Shown piece by piece: positions 23,338 through 32,025 of a DNA stretch of 35,822 nt. Source of the stretch: Eshraghiella sp964414835 (GTDB taxonomy: Bacteria; Bacillota; Clostridia; Lachnospirales; Lachnospiraceae); contig CAYPWY010000020.1 in the NCBI GenBank assembly GCA_964414835.1, positions 1 through 35,822 on the forward strand, written 5' to 3'. The notes under the pieces were generated by a model. The model was not told the DNA's origin. It ran no database searches and saw nothing but the letters and a program-made list of their open reading frames with translations. Positions within the stretch are counted from its first letter, which is position 1; each line of letters begins with the position of its first letter. A program made the translations under genes and the position numbers.

Positions 23338-24552
23338 TTACCTATGTACTGCGTGCCTGACACCGTTTCCTGCTCTTGCCGATACCGTAACCGGAACTTG
23401 TATCTGTCTGGACACATTCAGCACAATTCCCAGCTCTGCCAGCAGAAACATAACAGATGAACCTCCATAGCTTATAAACGGAAGAGTTACTCCTGTATTG
23501 GGAATGACATTAGTCACTACAGCTATGTTCAGTATCACCTGAAGCGATATATGTGCCATAACGCCCACTACAAGCATTGAGCCGAATAAATCCGGCGCAT
23601 TATTGGCTATAACCATAAATCTCCATATCAGAAGAATAAAAAGAATAATCAGACATATTCCTCCAAAAAGTCCCAATTCTTCACATATTACCGAAAAGAC
23701 CATATCATTCTGTGCTTCGGGAATGAATCCAAGCTTCTGTATGCTCTGTCCCAGTCCTTTGCCGAAAAAGCCGCCTGAACCAAGAGCATATAACGCCTGC
23801 AATGTCTGGAATCCCACTCCCGATGCGTATTTTTCAGGCTCACGCCATGCCAGAAGACGTTTGAATCTGAAATTTCCTGCCGATTCAACATTTCCAAAGA
23901 ACCATATCAGAAAAACTCCCACCGCGACTATAAGCATCACTGTCCCAATAATCAGCCACCAAGGCTTTGAATTTCCTATCAGCAGCATTATGTACGCTAT
24001 ACCCATGATGATTATTGCAGTACTCATATTGTTTGTTATAAATCCCGTAATTCCGGCTGCAAAGACAGCTATTAAACAATATATTATGTTGTTTTTCAGT
24101 TTTTTCATTTTGACACCGCTGTAGCTTACAAATGCGGCAAGTACAATAATAAGTCCTATCTTGACAATCTCCGCAGGCTGAAGTGAAAGCGGTCCGAATT
24201 TCAGCCATCTTCTGGCTCCGTTTACCTCGTGTCCTAACGGAGAAAGCACCATAACTACCGACAAAAGTGAAACAACATATATCAGCCACTTCATTTTGTA
24301 CCAGAAATGGTAGTTTATAAAAATTGCCGCAGCAAAAACCACAAGCCCTACCGCAGTTGATACAAGCTGTTTTTTCAGAAAGTAGGCGGCATCCCCGTAA
24401 TCCTGCATGGCACTGTAGGAGCTGGTACTATACAACATAACAAGTCCGAAGGCTATCAAAAACATTACTATTATAAGCAGACTGTAATCAAAAAATTTAC
24501 CCTTAGGCGTAACAGCGCTGCCTTTTCCTGAATCCGTTTTCGACTCTGCCAT
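23338..24552 (-). CDS. ftsW: SEDS peptidoglycan glycosyltransferase FtsW
   Basis: Polymerises lipid II glycan strands at the septum together with a class B PBP. 404 residues with about ten membrane helices starting at residue 22. Seen: GLVMLYSTSSYSA, the loop segment KRLLAWREPEKYASGVGFQTLQALYALGSG and the C-terminal PNTGVTLPFISYGGSSV signature of SEDS proteins. The ATG has GGAGTGG just upstream. It lies between murD and murA; murG, often nearby, is absent. Confidence 0.93.
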   Translation of the reverse strand: MAESKTDSGKGSAVTPKGKFFDYSLLIIVMFLIAFGLVMLYSTSSYSAMQDYGDAAYFLKKQLVSTAVGLVVFAAAIFINYHFWYKMKWLIYVVSLLSVVMVLSPLGHEVNGARRWLKFGPLSLQPAEIVKIGLIIVLAAFVSYSGVKMKKLKNNIIYCLIAVFAAGITGFITNNMSTAIIIMGIAYIMLLIGNSKPWWLIIGTVMLIVAVGVFLIWFFGNVESAGNFRFKRLLAWREPEKYASGVGFQTLQALYALGSGGFFGKGLGQSIQKLGFIPEAQNDMVFSVICEELGLFGGICLIILFILLIWRFMVIANNAPDLFGSMLVVGVMAHISLQVILNIAVVTNVIPNTGVTLPFISYGGSSVMFLLAELGIVLNVSRQIQVPVTVSARAGNGVRHAVHR

Positions 24553-24595
24553 AATACCACTCCTTTCTCAGCGAACCTTTACCGATATACAAAAA

Positions 24596-25948
24596 TTAAA
24601 GTCTGTTGACATATTCCTTAAAAAGCTCCCCGCGCTGTTCAAAGTTCTTGAACATATCCCAGCTTGCGCAAGCCGGTGACAGTAAAACCACGTCCCCGTC
24701 AACAGCATTATTATAGCAGATTTGTACTGCACTCTCAAGACTGTCTGCATTGACAATACTGTTAAACCCATGTGCTATAGCTGTTTTTTCTATCTGCGGG
24801 GCAGTCTCACCTATAAGCACCATAAGCTTGACTTTACCCTTAAAGGCATCTATAAACCCGTCAAATTCCGAATGTTTGTCATAACCTCCGGCAATTATTA
24901 TTGTAGGTTTTGACATAGCTTCAAGAGCCTTGATTGACGAATCGGGATTGGTTCCCTTGGAATCATTGTAATATGCAACGCCATTTAATTCCCTGACAAA
25001 CTCTATTCTATGCTCAACGCCTTTGAACTCCCTGATTACTTTTCTTATGATTTCCACAGGCACACCTGCATTTATTGTCATAGCCACTGCCGCCATGGCA
25101 TTTTCATAGTTATGCTTTCCGAATATAAACATATCGTTTACATCAATTATGTCTGTGTCACTGCCGTCTTCCGTATATTTTATCATTGTTCCGTCAAGAT
25201 ATGCCCCTCTGCCGGGTTTCGTAACGGAAGAAAAATAAACGGCGTTGTCTATTGTATCTCCGAATTTTCTCAATGCCTCATCATCATAGTTAAGCACGCA
25301 GTACCCTTCACCCTTCTGGTTGCGTGTTATGGACTCCTTAACCTTAATATAGTTTTCCATTGTATAATGCCTGTTAAGGTGGTCCGGCGTAATATTAAGT
25401 ATTGCAGTTCCTAAAGGTTTAAAATCCTGTATTGTTTCAAGCTGGAAGCTGCTTATCTCTGCTACGGTAACGCTGTTGTCGGTAGTTTTAAGCACCTCTC
25501 CGGTGTATGACGTGCCTATATTTCCAACCACAAATGTATCCGGATTAAAATTTTTCATAATTTCCCCTACAAGAGTAGTGGTGGTTGTTTTTCCATTAGT
25601 TCCGGTTATGGCATAAACCGTACCCTTCTCAAAATTATAAGCCAGTTCTATTTCTCCCCATACAGTAACTCCCGCTTCCTTAAATTGAAGAACAATGGGA
25701 CTGTCAATGGGAACTCCCGGACTTATTACAAGCAAATCCGTACTTTCTGCCACGCTTTGGGGCATATCGCCTATTATAATCTCAACATTCCCATCAGGCG
25801 GAAGCTTATCTCTTACCGCCTTTTCATCAAGCTTGGAATTTCCATCATATAGTATAATCCGGGCGTGGGTATTTGAAAGCAGCTTAACCGCTCCTATACC
25901 GCTTACTCCTGTTCCCACTACCACTATCTTTTTCCCATCTACATTCAT
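24596..25948 (-). CDS. murD: UDP-N-acetylmuramoyl-L-alanine--D-glutamate ligase
   Basis: ATP-dependent addition of D-Glu to UDP-MurNAc-L-Ala (EC 6.3.2.9), cytoplasmic. 450 residues. Seen: Rossmann-like VVGTGVSGIGAVKLL, the Mur-ligase P-loop ITGTNGKTTTT (114-124), NDSKGTNPDSS, IAGGYDK and LLSPACASWDMF, all typical of MurD. Its ATG lies two bases after the TAG of the upstream PBP gene, so translation is probably coupled. In related clusters mraY usually comes between these genes; it is missing here. Confidence 0.95.
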   Translation of the reverse strand: MNVDGKKIVVVGTGVSGIGAVKLLSNTHARIILYDGNSKLDEKAVRDKLPPDGNVEIIIGDMPQSVAESTDLLVISPGVPIDSPIVLQFKEAGVTVWGEIELAYNFEKGTVYAITGTNGKTTTTTLVGEIMKNFNPDTFVVGNIGTSYTGEVLKTTDNSVTVAEISSFQLETIQDFKPLGTAILNITPDHLNRHYTMENYIKVKESITRNQKGEGYCVLNYDDEALRKFGDTIDNAVYFSSVTKPGRGAYLDGTMIKYTEDGSDTDIIDVNDMFIFGKHNYENAMAAVAMTINAGVPVEIIRKVIREFKGVEHRIEFVRELNGVAYYNDSKGTNPDSSIKALEAMSKPTIIIAGGYDKHSEFDGFIDAFKGKVKLMVLIGETAPQIEKTAIAHGFNSIVNADSLESAVQICYNNAVDGDVVLLSPACASWDMFKNFEQRGELFKEYVNRL

Positions 25949-25950
25949 CT

Positions 25951-27684
25951 CTACTGCGTTCCTTTCGTATCTTCTTTCTCTATTCCCAGATATGGGAGAA
26001 TATTTTCAAAAACCTCTTTTATTACCGGAGCCGCAATGGTTCCTCCATAGTATATACCCTGAGGTTCGTCTATTATGCACATTGCCATTACCTGAGGGTC
26101 TTCGGCAGGTGCAAATCCGATAAATGAAGCGATATATTTCTGTTCGCTTCTCGGAAGCTTTTGTGATGTGGCTGTTTTACCGCCTATTGAATATCCTTCT
26201 ATATAACATTTTATACCGCCGCCCTCAGAAACAACTGATTTAAGCAGCCCTTTCATGGTTTCACTTACTTCCTGTGTAATAACTCCCGTTTCCGTTTCAT
26301 ACTCAAGTGTAGTTATATTGCCTTCGGCATCTATTGTTTTAACTCCGAAATGAGGCGTTACCAATGTTCCTCCGTTAATTACGCAGCTTATTGCACGCAT
26401 AAGCTGTAACGGTGTTATCTGAAAAGACTGTCCGAAGGACATTGTTGCAAGCTCTAGCTCTTTGATATTCTCTTTGTCATGCATAATTGTTGAGGCTTCG
26501 CCCGGCAAATCCACGCCCGTCTTTTCCATCAGTCCTAATTTATCCATATAAAGAAGGAAATTATCAACGCCGACTCTAAGCCCCCATGTTATAAACGCCG
26601 GATTGCAGGAATTCATAAGTGTTTCGGCAAAGGTCTGGGTTCCGTGTCCTGTAGTTTTATGACAGCGTATTGTTCTTCCTCCCACTGCGATGCTTCCGCC
26701 GCAGCTGTAAGAATCAGTCAATGAAACCGCGCCTGTTGAAAGACCTGCTGTTGCAGTTATAACCTTAAAGGTTGAACCCGGCTCGTATGTATCATTAATT
26801 ACACCATTACGCCACATTGCATTGAGCAAATCCATTTTTTCATCATCGCTTATTCCTGAAACCTCGTAATTAAGTGTATACGGGTCGTTCAAATCATATT
26901 CCGGATAATTTACCATGGCAAGCAGTTCGCCATTTTGAGGATTCATAACTATTATACTGACGCTTTTGGCTTGTTTCGCCTCATATGTTTTAATGGCAGC
27001 CTGCATACAGTATGATTGTATATTGTAATCAAGGCTCAGATATAAATCATTTCCCGGTATCGGGTCCACTCTCGTTTCCTCTTCTCCGGTAATTTCAATT
27101 CCGGCAGCATCCGTAAGTGTAAGGATTTCTCCGTTCTGCCCTGCAAGAATATCATCATATTTCACTTCAAGACCTACAATTCCCTGATTATCGGAGCCTG
27201 TAAATCCCATAACCTTCGATGCCAGTTCTCCGTATGGATAAGTTCTTTTGCTGTCCTCATCAACTTTAACACCGTCATAATTATATTCTCTGATTCTGTC
27301 GCCAATCTCTTTGGGCACATTGGACTTGACGCGCTCCATTGAGCTTACCTTCTCAACATATGAGCGCACCTTCTCTTCACTCATTGAAAGTTCTTCTGAC
27401 AGCATCTTTATAACCGCCTCGGAATCCGTAATTTGGGAGTGTATTACCGAAACGGTACAAACTGTTTCATTGGTTGCCAAAACCGTTCCGTCAGAACTTA
27501 TCAGCCTTCCGCGGGCAGCTTTTATTACCCTTTCGCGCTCATGTAAATCTGTTGCAGCCGCATACAGCTCCTCAGACTGGAAAATAACAATATATAACAG
27601 CCTAAGCATAAGCATAATAAGCATAACTATGGCTGTCAGACTATATATTCTGATTTTTCTTCTGTGTACCTTTTTTGCTTTCAT
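25951..27684 (-). CDS. Class B penicillin-binding protein (SpoVD/FtsI-like) with KTA in place of KTG
   Basis: Transpeptidase that cross-links peptidoglycan at septum or spore cortex. 577 residues: one N-terminal membrane helix (about 12-36), a dimerisation domain with AARGRLISSDGTVLA, then the transpeptidase. Active-site motifs: SxxK at 304-307 (STFK), SxN at 359-361 (SCN), and the third motif reads KTA (503-505) instead of KTG. There is no PASTA domain at the C-terminus. It is the second of two tandem class B PBPs in the cluster; it could be the sporulation-type SpoVD or the division FtsI, which sequence reading alone does not settle. The RBS is modest (CAGGCAGG). Confidence 0.9.
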   Translation of the reverse strand: MKAKKVHRRKIRIYSLTAIVMLIMLMLRLLYIVIFQSEELYAAATDLHERERVIKAARGRLISSDGTVLATNETVCTVSVIHSQITDSEAVIKMLSEELSMSEEKVRSYVEKVSSMERVKSNVPKEIGDRIREYNYDGVKVDEDSKRTYPYGELASKVMGFTGSDNQGIVGLEVKYDDILAGQNGEILTLTDAAGIEITGEEETRVDPIPGNDLYLSLDYNIQSYCMQAAIKTYEAKQAKSVSIIVMNPQNGELLAMVNYPEYDLNDPYTLNYEVSGISDDEKMDLLNAMWRNGVINDTYEPGSTFKVITATAGLSTGAVSLTDSYSCGGSIAVGGRTIRCHKTTGHGTQTFAETLMNSCNPAFITWGLRVGVDNFLLYMDKLGLMEKTGVDLPGEASTIMHDKENIKELELATMSFGQSFQITPLQLMRAISCVINGGTLVTPHFGVKTIDAEGNITTLEYETETGVITQEVSETMKGLLKSVVSEGGGIKCYIEGYSIGGKTATSQKLPRSEQKYIASFIGFAPAEDPQVMAMCIIDEPQGIYYGGTIAAPVIKEVFENILPYLGIEKEDTKGTQ

Positions 27685-27754
27685 ATTGCCTGCCTGTCAG
27701 TATCACTCATTACAGTTTATTTTAGAACAGGCAATCTTATTCAAAATTATCTGT

Positions 27755-29800
27755 TTATGTTTCCGGTTCCGTTCCTTCCGGCTCGGTTTTCTCCGGTTCG
27801 ACTCCCTCCGGCTCGGTTTCCTCCGGTTTGGTTTCCTCCGGTTCGACTCCCTCCGGCTCGGTTTCTTCAGGCTCGTCTCCCTCCGGTTCGGTTTCCTCCG
27901 GTTCAGCCGCTGCCGGCGCAGTGCTGTCAGGTTTAACAACCGCCTCGTCCAAATCCTCTATATTAAGATATATATCTGCATCATAATCAGAATCATCCGC
28001 CATTATTCCCATATACGGCAGCAGTTTTTCCATAACCGCCCTTGCCAGTATCTGGGCTGACCATGACGTATTGTATTCTTCACAGTCAGGGGTATCAATA
28101 ACCACATACACCAACACCTGAGGATTTTCAGCCGGTGCGAATCCCATAAACGAAATTACATATTCCGTTTTGTCACGTCCCGCTTTCTCTGCCGTTCCTG
28201 TTTTTCCCCCTATGGAGTACCCATCCATATACACGTATCCGCCGGTTCCGTAATCAACTACAGCTCTCAGCATTTCCCTCATTGTTTTAGAGGTTTCGGA
28301 TGATATTGTCTGTGTTACAAGTACAGGTTCAATGCTTTCAATTGTCTCGCCTGACTCAGAGCGGATTTCCTTAACAACATGGGGCTGATAATAATATCCT
28401 CCGTTAATAACTGAGGCAAAGGTTGATACCATCTGCATCATAGTTACATTAAGGTTCTGTCCAAAAGAGTTGGTAGCCAAATCTACGTCCATCATTGATG
28501 ATTCATCTATAAGAAGTCCGTTTTCTTCTCCCGGCAAATCAACACCTGTCTTTGTTCCTAACTTGAAATTTTTCAGATACTTGTTAAAAATCGTTGTTCC
28601 CAAATCCATGCTTATCTGCATAAGCGCATCATTACATGACTCTGTAAGCGCTCCGGAAAGGGTTAAATCTCCGTGTCCCACACCTCCATGACAAAGTATT
28701 GTGGAGGAATTATAGACGCCTTCGCCGTCGCAGTTATATACATCCTGCAAATCCGCTTTTTTCTCTTCCAATGCCTGGGCTATGGTAAAAGTCTTGAACA
28801 CCGAACCCGGTTCATATATAGTGGATACTGCGTAATTGCTCCACACCTTATATAACTCTTCCGTAAATTTGTCATCGCTTAATTCAAGCAGCTCCTCCGC
28901 TGAATATATTGATGACAAATCCCGCGGATTATTCAAATCGAAAACAGGATAATCTGCCATACCGAGAATTTCCATTGTATTAGGGTCAGCAACAATAATG
29001 GATGTGCTTTTTGAACCATATTCTTCATTAAAATCCAATATAGCTTCTTCAATTATATTCTGAATCGTAAAATCAATAGTAGAAATTACTGTATTTCCGT
29101 TAGTTGCGTTTCTTACATTTGATTCGTATGCGCTGTCATTGATATATCCGTAAATTCTTCCGTCCGTCCCAGACAACCGGCTGTCGTAGTATTTTTCTAT
29201 TCCCAGTTCTCCGCCATTGGCTTCACTGGCAAATCCAAGCAAATCACAGGCAAGGCTGCCATAAGGATATAATCTCTTATACTGGTCCTCAAACCACACG
29301 CCTTTTATCAATGAATTATCTTCATTCATAGCCTCGATAAAGTCCGCCGTCTCCTGGTCCGTAAGACCATTAATAAGGCGTTTATAAGAATCAACGGTTT
29401 CTCCGGCCGCTTTGCGGGCTTCATTGTCCGCAATGTATGCATTGAGCTCGTCTTCATCAATATCAAAATATTTAAGCAGCGCCTCTACGGTAGGTTCCTT
29501 ATATGTCTCGTCAGACAAAAGTATCTTGGCATCCAATATTAAATTATAGACCTTGGTACTGTAAGCCAGAACGGTTCCATTTCTGTCAGTTATATCACCG
29601 CGCCTTGCCACTATGGTACGGCTGCTGTAATTAAAATTGTTATAAACTGCCTTTGAATAATCATAACCTTTGCTTACATTGATTTTAATTAGAACTACAG
29701 ACAAAAAAACAAGTAAAGCCATGACAACCATAAAAACGATTAAAAGCTTCTTCTGCATTAATGTTGTGAATTTGATGCTTTTTCGTCTCTGTACTGCCAT
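27755..29800 (-). CDS. Class B penicillin-binding protein (PBP2/FtsI-like) with acidic repeat tail
   Basis: 681 residues. One N-terminal membrane helix (about 18-40), a dimerisation domain with ARRGDITDRNGTVLAY, then a transpeptidase with SxxK at 333-336 (SVFK), SxN at 388-390 (SCN) and a normal KTG at 533-535. Residues 628-681 form a tail of repeated EPEETEPEG units, outside the catalytic domain and presumably extracytoplasmic. Start ATG at 29800 with AAGGAG 6 nt upstream. It lies directly after ftsL, the position of ftsI in most dcw clusters, so it is the likelier division transpeptidase and partner of FtsW; that is inference. Confidence 0.92.
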   Translation of the reverse strand: MAVQRRKSIKFTTLMQKKLLIVFMVVMALLVFLSVVLIKINVSKGYDYSKAVYNNFNYSSRTIVARRGDITDRNGTVLAYSTKVYNLILDAKILLSDETYKEPTVEALLKYFDIDEDELNAYIADNEARKAAGETVDSYKRLINGLTDQETADFIEAMNEDNSLIKGVWFEDQYKRLYPYGSLACDLLGFASEANGGELGIEKYYDSRLSGTDGRIYGYINDSAYESNVRNATNGNTVISTIDFTIQNIIEEAILDFNEEYGSKSTSIIVADPNTMEILGMADYPVFDLNNPRDLSSIYSAEELLELSDDKFTEELYKVWSNYAVSTIYEPGSVFKTFTIAQALEEKKADLQDVYNCDGEGVYNSSTILCHGGVGHGDLTLSGALTESCNDALMQISMDLGTTIFNKYLKNFKLGTKTGVDLPGEENGLLIDESSMMDVDLATNSFGQNLNVTMMQMVSTFASVINGGYYYQPHVVKEIRSESGETIESIEPVLVTQTISSETSKTMREMLRAVVDYGTGGYVYMDGYSIGGKTGTAEKAGRDKTEYVISFMGFAPAENPQVLVYVVIDTPDCEEYNTSWSAQILARAVMEKLLPYMGIMADDSDYDADIYLNIEDLDEAVVKPDSTAPAAAEPEETEPEGDEPEETEPEGVEPEETKPEETEPEGVEPEKTEPEGTEPET
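27758..27919. repeat. Degenerate 15-bp-based tandem repeats encoding the EPEETEPEG tail
   Basis: Imperfect repeats of CTCCGGCTCGGTTTC and CTCCGGTTCGACTCC type alternate across about 160 bp at the 3' end of the PBP gene, coding for Glu/Pro/Thr-rich units in frame. Length variation between strains would be expected. Confidence 0.85.
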
Positions 29801-29815
29801 GACTTCTCCTTATAA

Positions 29816-30304
29816 TCAATTCTCAGGTATATCCGCAAACTGCATTACATATTCGCTTTCACCGCTTTGATATTTAATAATCTGTTCAGGCGATGCGTAT
29901 ACCATACCCAACTCTTCAGTAGCCACATTATAAATATACTCATAGTCGATTGATGTGTCAATTGAAAGTTCCTTCAAGTCGTTTTCCAGCTTCATATTAT
30001 CAAGTTCGCTCTGAAGGCTTGAAATCCTGCCTGCATTATTGCTTTTCTGGTTAATCAATGTTACATAATTGGTGCATGTGAAAAGCATAACGCCTATTGC
30101 GGCAGCTATAAGAAGCGTGAATACTCCGCCAATTCTTGTAGCCCTCGCCCTGTTTTCTTCTATTTTTCTATTCTGTTCCTGTCTCTTTCTTTCTTCCGCA
30201 GAATTTCCGTTTTTTCTTCTGGGAACCCTTACAGGTTCCTCAACAACCCGCTGGGGAACTGCGCTTCCGTACATATATTCCGAATTATATCTTCTATCTG
30301 ACAT
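29816..30304 (-). CDS. ftsL: FtsL-like division protein
   Basis: 162 residues: a charged N-terminal cytoplasmic region rich in Arg and Glu (about 1-57), one membrane helix (about 58-80) and an extracytoplasmic coiled coil (about 85-115) ending in a short Glu/Tyr-rich tail. No sequence motif identifies it alone, but the topology and position between rsmH and the first PBP gene are diagnostic for FtsL. It would join FtsQ/DivIB and DivIC in the septal complex. RBS GGGAGG 8 nt upstream of the ATG at 30304. Confidence 0.82.
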   Translation of the reverse strand: MSDRRYNSEYMYGSAVPQRVVEEPVRVPRRKNGNSAEERKRQEQNRKIEENRARATRIGGVFTLLIAAAIGVMLFTCTNYVTLINQKSNNAGRISSLQSELDNMKLENDLKELSIDTSIDYEYIYNVATEELGMVYASPEQIIKYQSGESEYVMQFADIPEN

Positions 30305-30338
30305 ATTGATACCTCCCTGTCTTTTTGCACCTGTGCCT

Positions 30339-31286
30339 CTATTTCTCTATTCTTCTCTCAAAAATCCTAAGCTTTGAGCTTTTTGCTCTTTTGTTATCTT
30401 CTATTTCCTCTTCCGTAGGAATTACCGGTTTTCTCGTTACAATGACACCCTTAGGCTTGTTGCCGCATATACACACCGGAAAATCCGGCGGGCATGTACA
30501 GGTATTTACATTGTCCCGGAACTTATTTTTTACTATACGGTCTTCCAGTGAATGAAATGTTATTATGCATAACCTTCCGCCGTCCGCCAAAAGGTCAATC
30601 ATGTCGTCAATTGAGTTTTCAAGCACTTCCAGCTCCCTGTTAAGTTCTATACGCAATGCCTGAAAAGTTCTTTTGGCAGGATGACCTCCAACCGCTCTGA
30701 ATTTCATGGGAACTGCCGCCTTAATAATATCAACAAGCTGTCCTGCAGTAGTTATTCTTTCCTGTTGTCTTGCCCGGACAATATGCTTAGCTATATTCTT
30801 GGCAAACTTGTCCTCTCCGTAATCTCGTATTACCCTGAAGAGCTCAATCTCGCTGTATTCATTGACTATGTCCTCAGCTGTTTTGCCGCTCCGCCTGTCC
30901 ATTCTCATATCCAGAAGGGCATCACCATCCTTATATGTAAATCCGCGCTCCACAGCATCAAGCTGATACGATGAAACTCCTATATCCAAAAGTATTCCGT
31001 CAACTTTATCAATGCCTAAATCTGAAAGTACTTTTCTGATATTACAATAGTTGTCTCTTACAATGCTGACTTTATCGGCAAAAGGCTCCAGCCGCCTGCC
31101 GGCGGCGGATATCGCATCCTCATCCTGGTCGATTCCTATAAGCCTGCCGCTTTCGCCGAGACGCTCACATATATGATATGAATGTCCGGCTCCTCCCAGA
31201 GTTCCGTCTACATATATCCCGTCAGGTTTAATATTAAGCCCTTCTATGGTTTCCTTAAGCAAAACCGATTTGTGCACAAATTCCAT
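30339..31286 (-). CDS. rsmH: 16S rRNA (cytosine(1402)-N4)-methyltransferase
   Basis: SAM-dependent methylation of N4 of C1402 in 16S rRNA (formerly MraW). 315 residues. Seen: the SAM site YVDGTLGGAGHS, the acidic LIGIDQDEDAI, LLDIGVSSYQLD, the helical insert and FHSLEDRIVK near the C-terminus. A CTCPPDFPVCICG Cys cluster is normal for Firmicutes members. It starts 13 bp after mraZ and belongs to the same transcript. Confidence 0.96.
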   Translation of the reverse strand: MEFVHKSVLLKETIEGLNIKPDGIYVDGTLGGAGHSYHICERLGESGRLIGIDQDEDAISAAGRRLEPFADKVSIVRDNYCNIRKVLSDLGIDKVDGILLDIGVSSYQLDAVERGFTYKDGDALLDMRMDRRSGKTAEDIVNEYSEIELFRVIRDYGEDKFAKNIAKHIVRARQQERITTAGQLVDIIKAAVPMKFRAVGGHPAKRTFQALRIELNRELEVLENSIDDMIDLLADGGRLCIITFHSLEDRIVKNKFRDNVNTCTCPPDFPVCICGNKPKGVIVTRKPVIPTEEEIEDNKRAKSSKLRIFERRIEK

Positions 31287-31299
31287 AAAAACCTCTCAA

Positions 31300-31737
31300 C
31301 TAAATGGAGAATCCGAGACTTTCCATATTAGCGGCAATATCGTCCATATTGTCCTCATATTCAGCATTGGACATATCCCAGCGTTCCTTACTCCAAATCT
31401 CTATTTTGCTTGCAGAACCCACAAGCACAACATCTTTATCAAGTCCGGCAAATTCACGTAAAACTGCCGGAAGTAAAATACGTCCCTGCTTGTCCAGTTC
31501 ACATTCCGCAGCTCCTGCCAGAAAAAATCTGGTAAACTGCCTTGTATTTCTGTTAGTAATCGGTAATGTGCCAAGCTTTTCCTCAAAAGCCTTCCACTCT
31601 TCTTCCGCATATCCGTAAAGGCATCCGTCCAAGCCCTTTGTGACTACAAAAGAATCTCCAAGTTTATCACGAAACTTAGCAGGTATGATAACACGTCCCT
31701 TGGCGTCAATCGAATGGTTGTACTGACCCATGAACAT
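31300..31737 (-). CDS. mraZ: Transcriptional regulator MraZ
   Basis: Small DNA-binding protein with two AbrB-like (SpoVT/AbrB-fold) halves that represses its own dcw operon. 145 residues from the ATG at 31737: MGQYNHSIDAKGRVIIPAKF and the second copy CELDKQGRILLPAVLREFA both carry the D-x-x-G-R-[VI]-[IL]-[IL]-P core. The ATG at 31737 is chosen since AAAGGGG lies 8 nt upstream; earlier in-frame GTG and ATG codons overlap the RBS. Its target is probably the 10-bp-period GTG box array at 31781-31824 just upstream. Confidence 0.95.
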   Translation of the reverse strand: MFMGQYNHSIDAKGRVIIPAKFRDKLGDSFVVTKGLDGCLYGYAEEEWKAFEEKLGTLPITNRNTRQFTRFFLAGAAECELDKQGRILLPAVLREFAGLDKDVVLVGSASKIEIWSKERWDMSNAEYEDNMDDIAANMESLGFSI

Positions 31738-31780
31738 TGCCATCACCCCTTTCTTTATCAGATGTTACCGTAGAAATTCA

Positions 31781-31824
31781 CCACTTAGCTCCACAATCTT
31801 TCACAAAGTCACACTTTTTACCAC
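31781..31824 (-). promoter_or_regulatory. Putative MraZ operator: five GTG-type boxes with exact 10-bp period
   Basis: On the minus strand the sequence reads GTGG, GTGT, GTGA, GTGG, GTGG, each box starting exactly 10 bp after the last (plus-strand positions 31781, 31791, 31801, 31811, 31821). MraZ proteins of E. coli and Mollicutes are known to bind direct repeats of TGGGN or AAAGTG-like cores spaced about one helical turn apart. The array covers roughly +1 to +50 of the dcw transcript, between promoter and mraZ RBS, the expected place for autorepression. Confidence 0.85.
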
Positions 31825-31834
31825 TTACAATGCC

Positions 31835-31863
31835 ATTTTAGACCATTTCAATACAAATATCAA
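31835..31863 (-). promoter_or_regulatory. Main promoter of the dcw cluster
   Basis: Minus strand: TTGATA (31858-31863), 17 bp, TAAAAT (31835-31840), about 100 bp upstream of the mraZ start and directly before the GTG box array. Preceded by the terminator of the GH59 gene, so the cluster starts here. Confidence 0.78.
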
Positions 31864-31947
31864 GGGGAATTTTAAGATTTTCGTATTTTTCAGGAAAAAA
31901 CCGGATTTCCTGTGTTGAAAAAGTTTCAGAAGACTTCTCCATAATGC

Positions 31948-31988
31948 AAAAAAGAGCCATGGCACTAAACAATTTAGTGCCACGGCTC
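31948..31988 (-). terminator. Intrinsic terminator after the GH59 lipoprotein gene
   Basis: Minus strand: GAGCCGTGGCACTAAA pairs with TTTAGTGCCATGGCTC (one mismatch in 16 bp), 3-nt loop, followed by TTTTTT. It separates the GH59 gene from the dcw promoter. Confidence 0.92.
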
Positions 31989-32025
31989 ATTTCCCGCGCC
32001 TAAAATCATGGGATATTCTCCCACT

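Noticed and set aside
27758..27919. Dense short repeats suggestive of a CRISPR array
   Set aside because: The repeats are contiguous without unique spacers, in frame and code for EPEETEPEG units of the PBP tail.
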